The position numbers and the translations under genes were made by a program. From an uncultured Campylobacter sp. (GTDB taxonomy: Bacteria > Campylobacterota > Campylobacteria > Campylobacterales > Campylobacteraceae): 7,788 nt of DNA. The first letter of the stretch is position 1. The number at the start of each line of letters is the position of its first letter. The DNA lies in the NCBI RefSeq assembly GCF_938045225.1, contig NZ_CALINL010000243.1:1-7788 (forward strand), given 5' to 3'. Under the pieces are notes generated by a model, which was not told where the DNA came from, ran no database searches, and worked only from the letters and a program-made list of their open reading frames with translations. Below, piece by piece: positions 5,947-7,788 of the stretch.

Positions 5947-6346
5947 GACCAGATACGCCGGCATCTCGATGTTAAATTTGATCGATGTGATATTCGTGCT
6001 TTTGCTATTTTTTATGGTTACGACCTCTTTTAACAAATTTGCCCACATCGACATCGCCCTACCCCAAAGCGCGTCAAATTTAGACGAAAAAGAGACCAAA
6101 AACGTCGAGGTTTTTTATCTGCTTAACGGCGAAGTACTTTTGAGTATAAACGGTGAGCAAAAAAGCTTAAATTTAGCAGATCTAGCCGCTCAAATCGAAA
6201 ATTTGACCCCAAAGCAAAAAGAGAGCGTCAAGCTAAATGCAGATGAGGCGATAAACTACGGCGAGGTCGTAAATTTGATCTCTATTTTAAAAGATAACGG
6301 CACGCAAAACGTCGAGCTAAACATCAAGAAAAAGCCCAAAGGATAG
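5924..6346 (+). CDS. exbD: ExbD, TonB-complex partner of ExbB
   Basis: A 140-residue protein of the ExbD/TolR family: a short cytoplasmic start, one membrane helix (about 16-34, SMLNLIDVIFVLLLFFMVT) and a periplasmic domain. D21 in NLIDVIFVLL matches the essential membrane aspartate (D25 of E. coli ExbD). The motif HIDIALPQSAS follows the helix, and the last 90 residues have the usual ExbD periplasmic make-up (VFYLLNGEVLLSINGE, ADEAINYGEVVNLISILKDNG). The start is GTG 5924, chosen because AAGGAGA (5914-5920) lies just upstream and the conserved start KYVRRDKTRYAGISMLNLID begins there. It overlaps exbB by 23 nt, so the two are translationally coupled, fitting their fixed complex. Confident call. 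Confidence 0.93.
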   Translation: MKYVRRDKTRYAGISMLNLIDVIFVLLLFFMVTTSFNKFAHIDIALPQSASNLDEKETKNVEVFYLLNGEVLLSINGEQKSLNLADLAAQIENLTPKQKESVKLNADEAINYGEVVNLISILKDNGTQNVELNIKKKPKG

Positions 6347-6349
6347 AAA

Positions 6350-6400
6350 ATGAACCCGGTTTTATCTCCCTGTAAATTTAACCAAGGAGAACAACTATGA
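6350..6400 (+). CDS. Possible 16-codon leader ORF between exbD and receptor 2
   Basis: ATG 6350 opens a 16-codon frame (MNPVLSPCKFNQGEQL) 3 nt after the exbD stop. AAGGA at 6339-6343 is well spaced before it. Its TGA (6398-6400) overlaps the receptor 2 ATG as ATGA, a classic coupling arrangement. It could be a coupling peptide, the remnant start of a deleted tonB, or chance. No family is recognisable in 16 residues. Confidence 0.25.
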   Translation: MNPVLSPCKFNQGEQL

Positions 6401-7788
6401 TTGCTAAATCAAGCCAAGGAGCTATCGCGCTTTCGCTGATAGCAAGTCTAAATTTATACGCCGCGGAGGATAGCTCCACTAGACTAGACGCCACCGTCAT
6501 AACCACGACTGGCTTTGAGAGCGCACTAAAAGACGAGGTTAGAAACGTAACGGTAATAACCGCCAAAGAGATAGAGGACAGGGGATACCGCGATATCAAA
6601 GAAGCGCTAGAAAAAGCTCCGGGCGTCAGCCTAAACGGCAACAACGTAGATATGCGCGGACAAGGCTCCAGAAGGAGCTCGTCGGCTAGATCGACCACGA
6701 CCGTAAAGGTGATGGTGGACGGCGTCGCGCTAAACATGATAGACACTACGCCTACTAGAATCCCCGTAGATATGATACCTATCGAGGACGTAGATAGGAT
6801 AGAGATAGTCCCGGGAGGCGGCACCGTGCTATACGGTAGCGGCACGATGGGAGGCGTGATAAATATCATCACCAAAAAGAGCAAAAAGAAATTTTACGCA
6901 GGCGTCTCTAGCAAGCTAGCCTCATACTCCTATAAAGACGTAGCCCTAAACGTCGGCGGCGGAGTAACTGATGCGCTATCTTTAAAACTAAACGCGAAAA
7001 AATCGGACTCAAACGGTTATAGACGCGGAGATAAAACCAAAGAGGACTACGTCTCGGGCGGCCTAACCTATCAGATAACGGACGATCAGGCGCTATCTAT
7101 AAACTCAAGCTATTTTAAAGACAAAAGCCGCACCACCGGCGCTCTAAGCAAAGCTCAGCTAGAGCAGGATAGAAGGCAAGCGGGATCAAGCAAAACCGAC
7201 TTTCTAAACAAAAGAGTTAGCGTAAACGCCGACTACTCTATAAATTTAAACGACGCGCTGACGTTTAATCTATCGCCTTATTATCAAAAGCTAACCATGG
7301 ACTCGTATAGCGCCTACAAAGACGGCGGCAGCGGAGCGCTAGGGCTAACCGACAAGCAAGCCGGGGCTAAATTTAAAGGCAAATACAGCTACGATAGCGG
7401 AGATTTTATATTCGGCTACGATTTTTTAAGACAAGAAGCCAAAAGATCTATACACTCAAAATCTACGAGCAGACGCGGCCCTATGACGGTAAGCGCCGAC
7501 GTCACGACCAAATTTGACGTAGAAAAGAAAACGCATTCGTTTTACGTACTAGAAAAGCACGATTTCACCGATCAGTTTTCTTTGAGCGCAGGATATAGGC
7601 TCGAGCTAGCTAGAAACGATATGGATAGGCGTTCAAACTCCATCGTAAAGATGACGCCCGGCCGAACGATAACTAGCGATTCGTCCTTTAAAGGCAAGAA
7701 AAACTCGGACAACCACGCCTTTGAGATAACGCCTAGCTTTAAATACTCCGACACCGGCAACGTTTATTTTAAATTTGAACGCGGATTC
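6397..7788 (+). CDS. TonB-dependent outer-membrane receptor 2, 3' end beyond window
   Basis: An open frame of 464 codons runs off the right edge. It begins with a Sec signal peptide (residues 1-22, hydrophobic AIALSLIASLNLYA), then a TonB-box-like stretch LDATVITTTGFE. The plug domain follows (about 38-163) with DMRGQG and GSGTMGGVINIITK at 147-160, then the first two thirds of the barrel. It is a clear paralogue of receptor 1: LDA.V.T.TGFES.LKDE.RN, DMRGQG, YYQK and SDTGNVYFKFERG are shared in order. By that alignment about 220 residues are missing, predicting a total near 685. ATG 6397 has AAGGAG (6384-6389) at 7 nt. It follows exbD by 50 nt with no terminator, so it should be transcribed with exbBD and powered by them. 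A distinctive basic/serine run (SRRSSSARSTTT) in the plug differs from receptor 1, suggesting a different ligand. Substrate not assignable. Confidence 0.92.
   Translation, partial: MIAKSSQGAIALSLIASLNLYAAEDSSTRLDATVITTTGFESALKDEVRNVTVITAKEIEDRGYRDIKEALEKAPGVSLNGNNVDMRGQGSRRSSSARSTTTVKVMVDGVALNMIDTTPTRIPVDMIPIEDVDRIEIVPGGGTVLYGSGTMGGVINIITKKSKKKFYAGVSSKLASYSYKDVALNVGGGVTDALSLKLNAKKSDSNGYRRGDKTKEDYVSGGLTYQITDDQALSINSSYFKDKSRTTGALSKAQLEQDRRQAGSSKTDFLNKRVSVNADYSINLNDALTFNLSPYYQKLTMDSYSAYKDGGSGALGLTDKQAGAKFKGKYSYDSGDFIFGYDFLRQEAKRSIHSKSTSRRGPMTVSADVTTKFDVEKKTHSFYVLEKHDFTDQFSLSAGYRLELARNDMDRRSNSIVKMTPGRTITSDSSFKGKKNSDNHAFEITPSFKYSDTGNVYFKFERGF

Noticed and set aside
6378..6884. 168-codon minus-strand ORF opposite receptor 2
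   Set aside because: It is an antisense shadow of the receptor signal peptide and plug; its composition (S, T, V, P rich) is what reverse reading of this gene produces.

Overview
The window looks like chromosomal DNA from a Campylobacter of the more GC-rich oral/enteric type (C. showae, C. rectus, C. curvus or C. concisus-like). This rests on the very frequent word AAATTT in and between genes, the codon style (aaatttaa, agc, cta), AAGGAG ribosome sites and the gene families present. The species is an inference. No tRNA, rRNA, CRISPR array, transposase or integrase was seen.

Layout. Positions 1-149 are non-coding and hold a perfect 13-bp inverted repeat and a weak terminator-like hairpin. On the minus strand, 150-770 encodes a YigZ/IMPACT-family protein. 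A short divergent promoter region (771-860) separates it from a rightward pair: an ABC exporter of the SyrD/PvdE/YojI 'cyclic peptide export' type (861-2450), and a small DUF2470/HugZ-C-terminal-like protein (2505-2774). After a 277-bp AT-rich gap comes a TonB-dependent outer-membrane receptor (3052-5141). It is broken by a single-base frameshift near 3718-3721 and ends at a strong terminator (5148-5182). A second unit then starts from a promoter with a perfect TATAAT and a good Fur-box match. It carries exbB (5317-5946), exbD (5924-6346, overlapping exbB) and a second, paralogous TonB-dependent receptor (6397 to the window edge, incomplete).

How it works together. ExbB and ExbD form the inner-membrane proton-driven motor that, with TonB, powers uptake through receptors of the kind on either side of them. 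Fur-box-like sites before receptor 1 and before exbB suggest both units are induced by iron shortage. The DUF2470-like protein (related to the C-terminal domain of HugZ haem-utilisation proteins) and the PvdE-type exporter fit an iron or metallophore theme, but their substrates cannot be read from sequence. No tonB gene is visible. A 16-codon ORF with its own ribosome site sits between exbD and receptor 2, where tonB often lies.

Most worth following up: the frameshift in receptor 1 (A4 where A5 would restore a 696-residue receptor), the tandem receptor paralogues flanking exbBD, the coupled mini-ORF at 6350-6400, and the exporter plus stand-alone DUF2470-like gene beside the receptors. I see no clearly new class of system; the interest lies in this arrangement.
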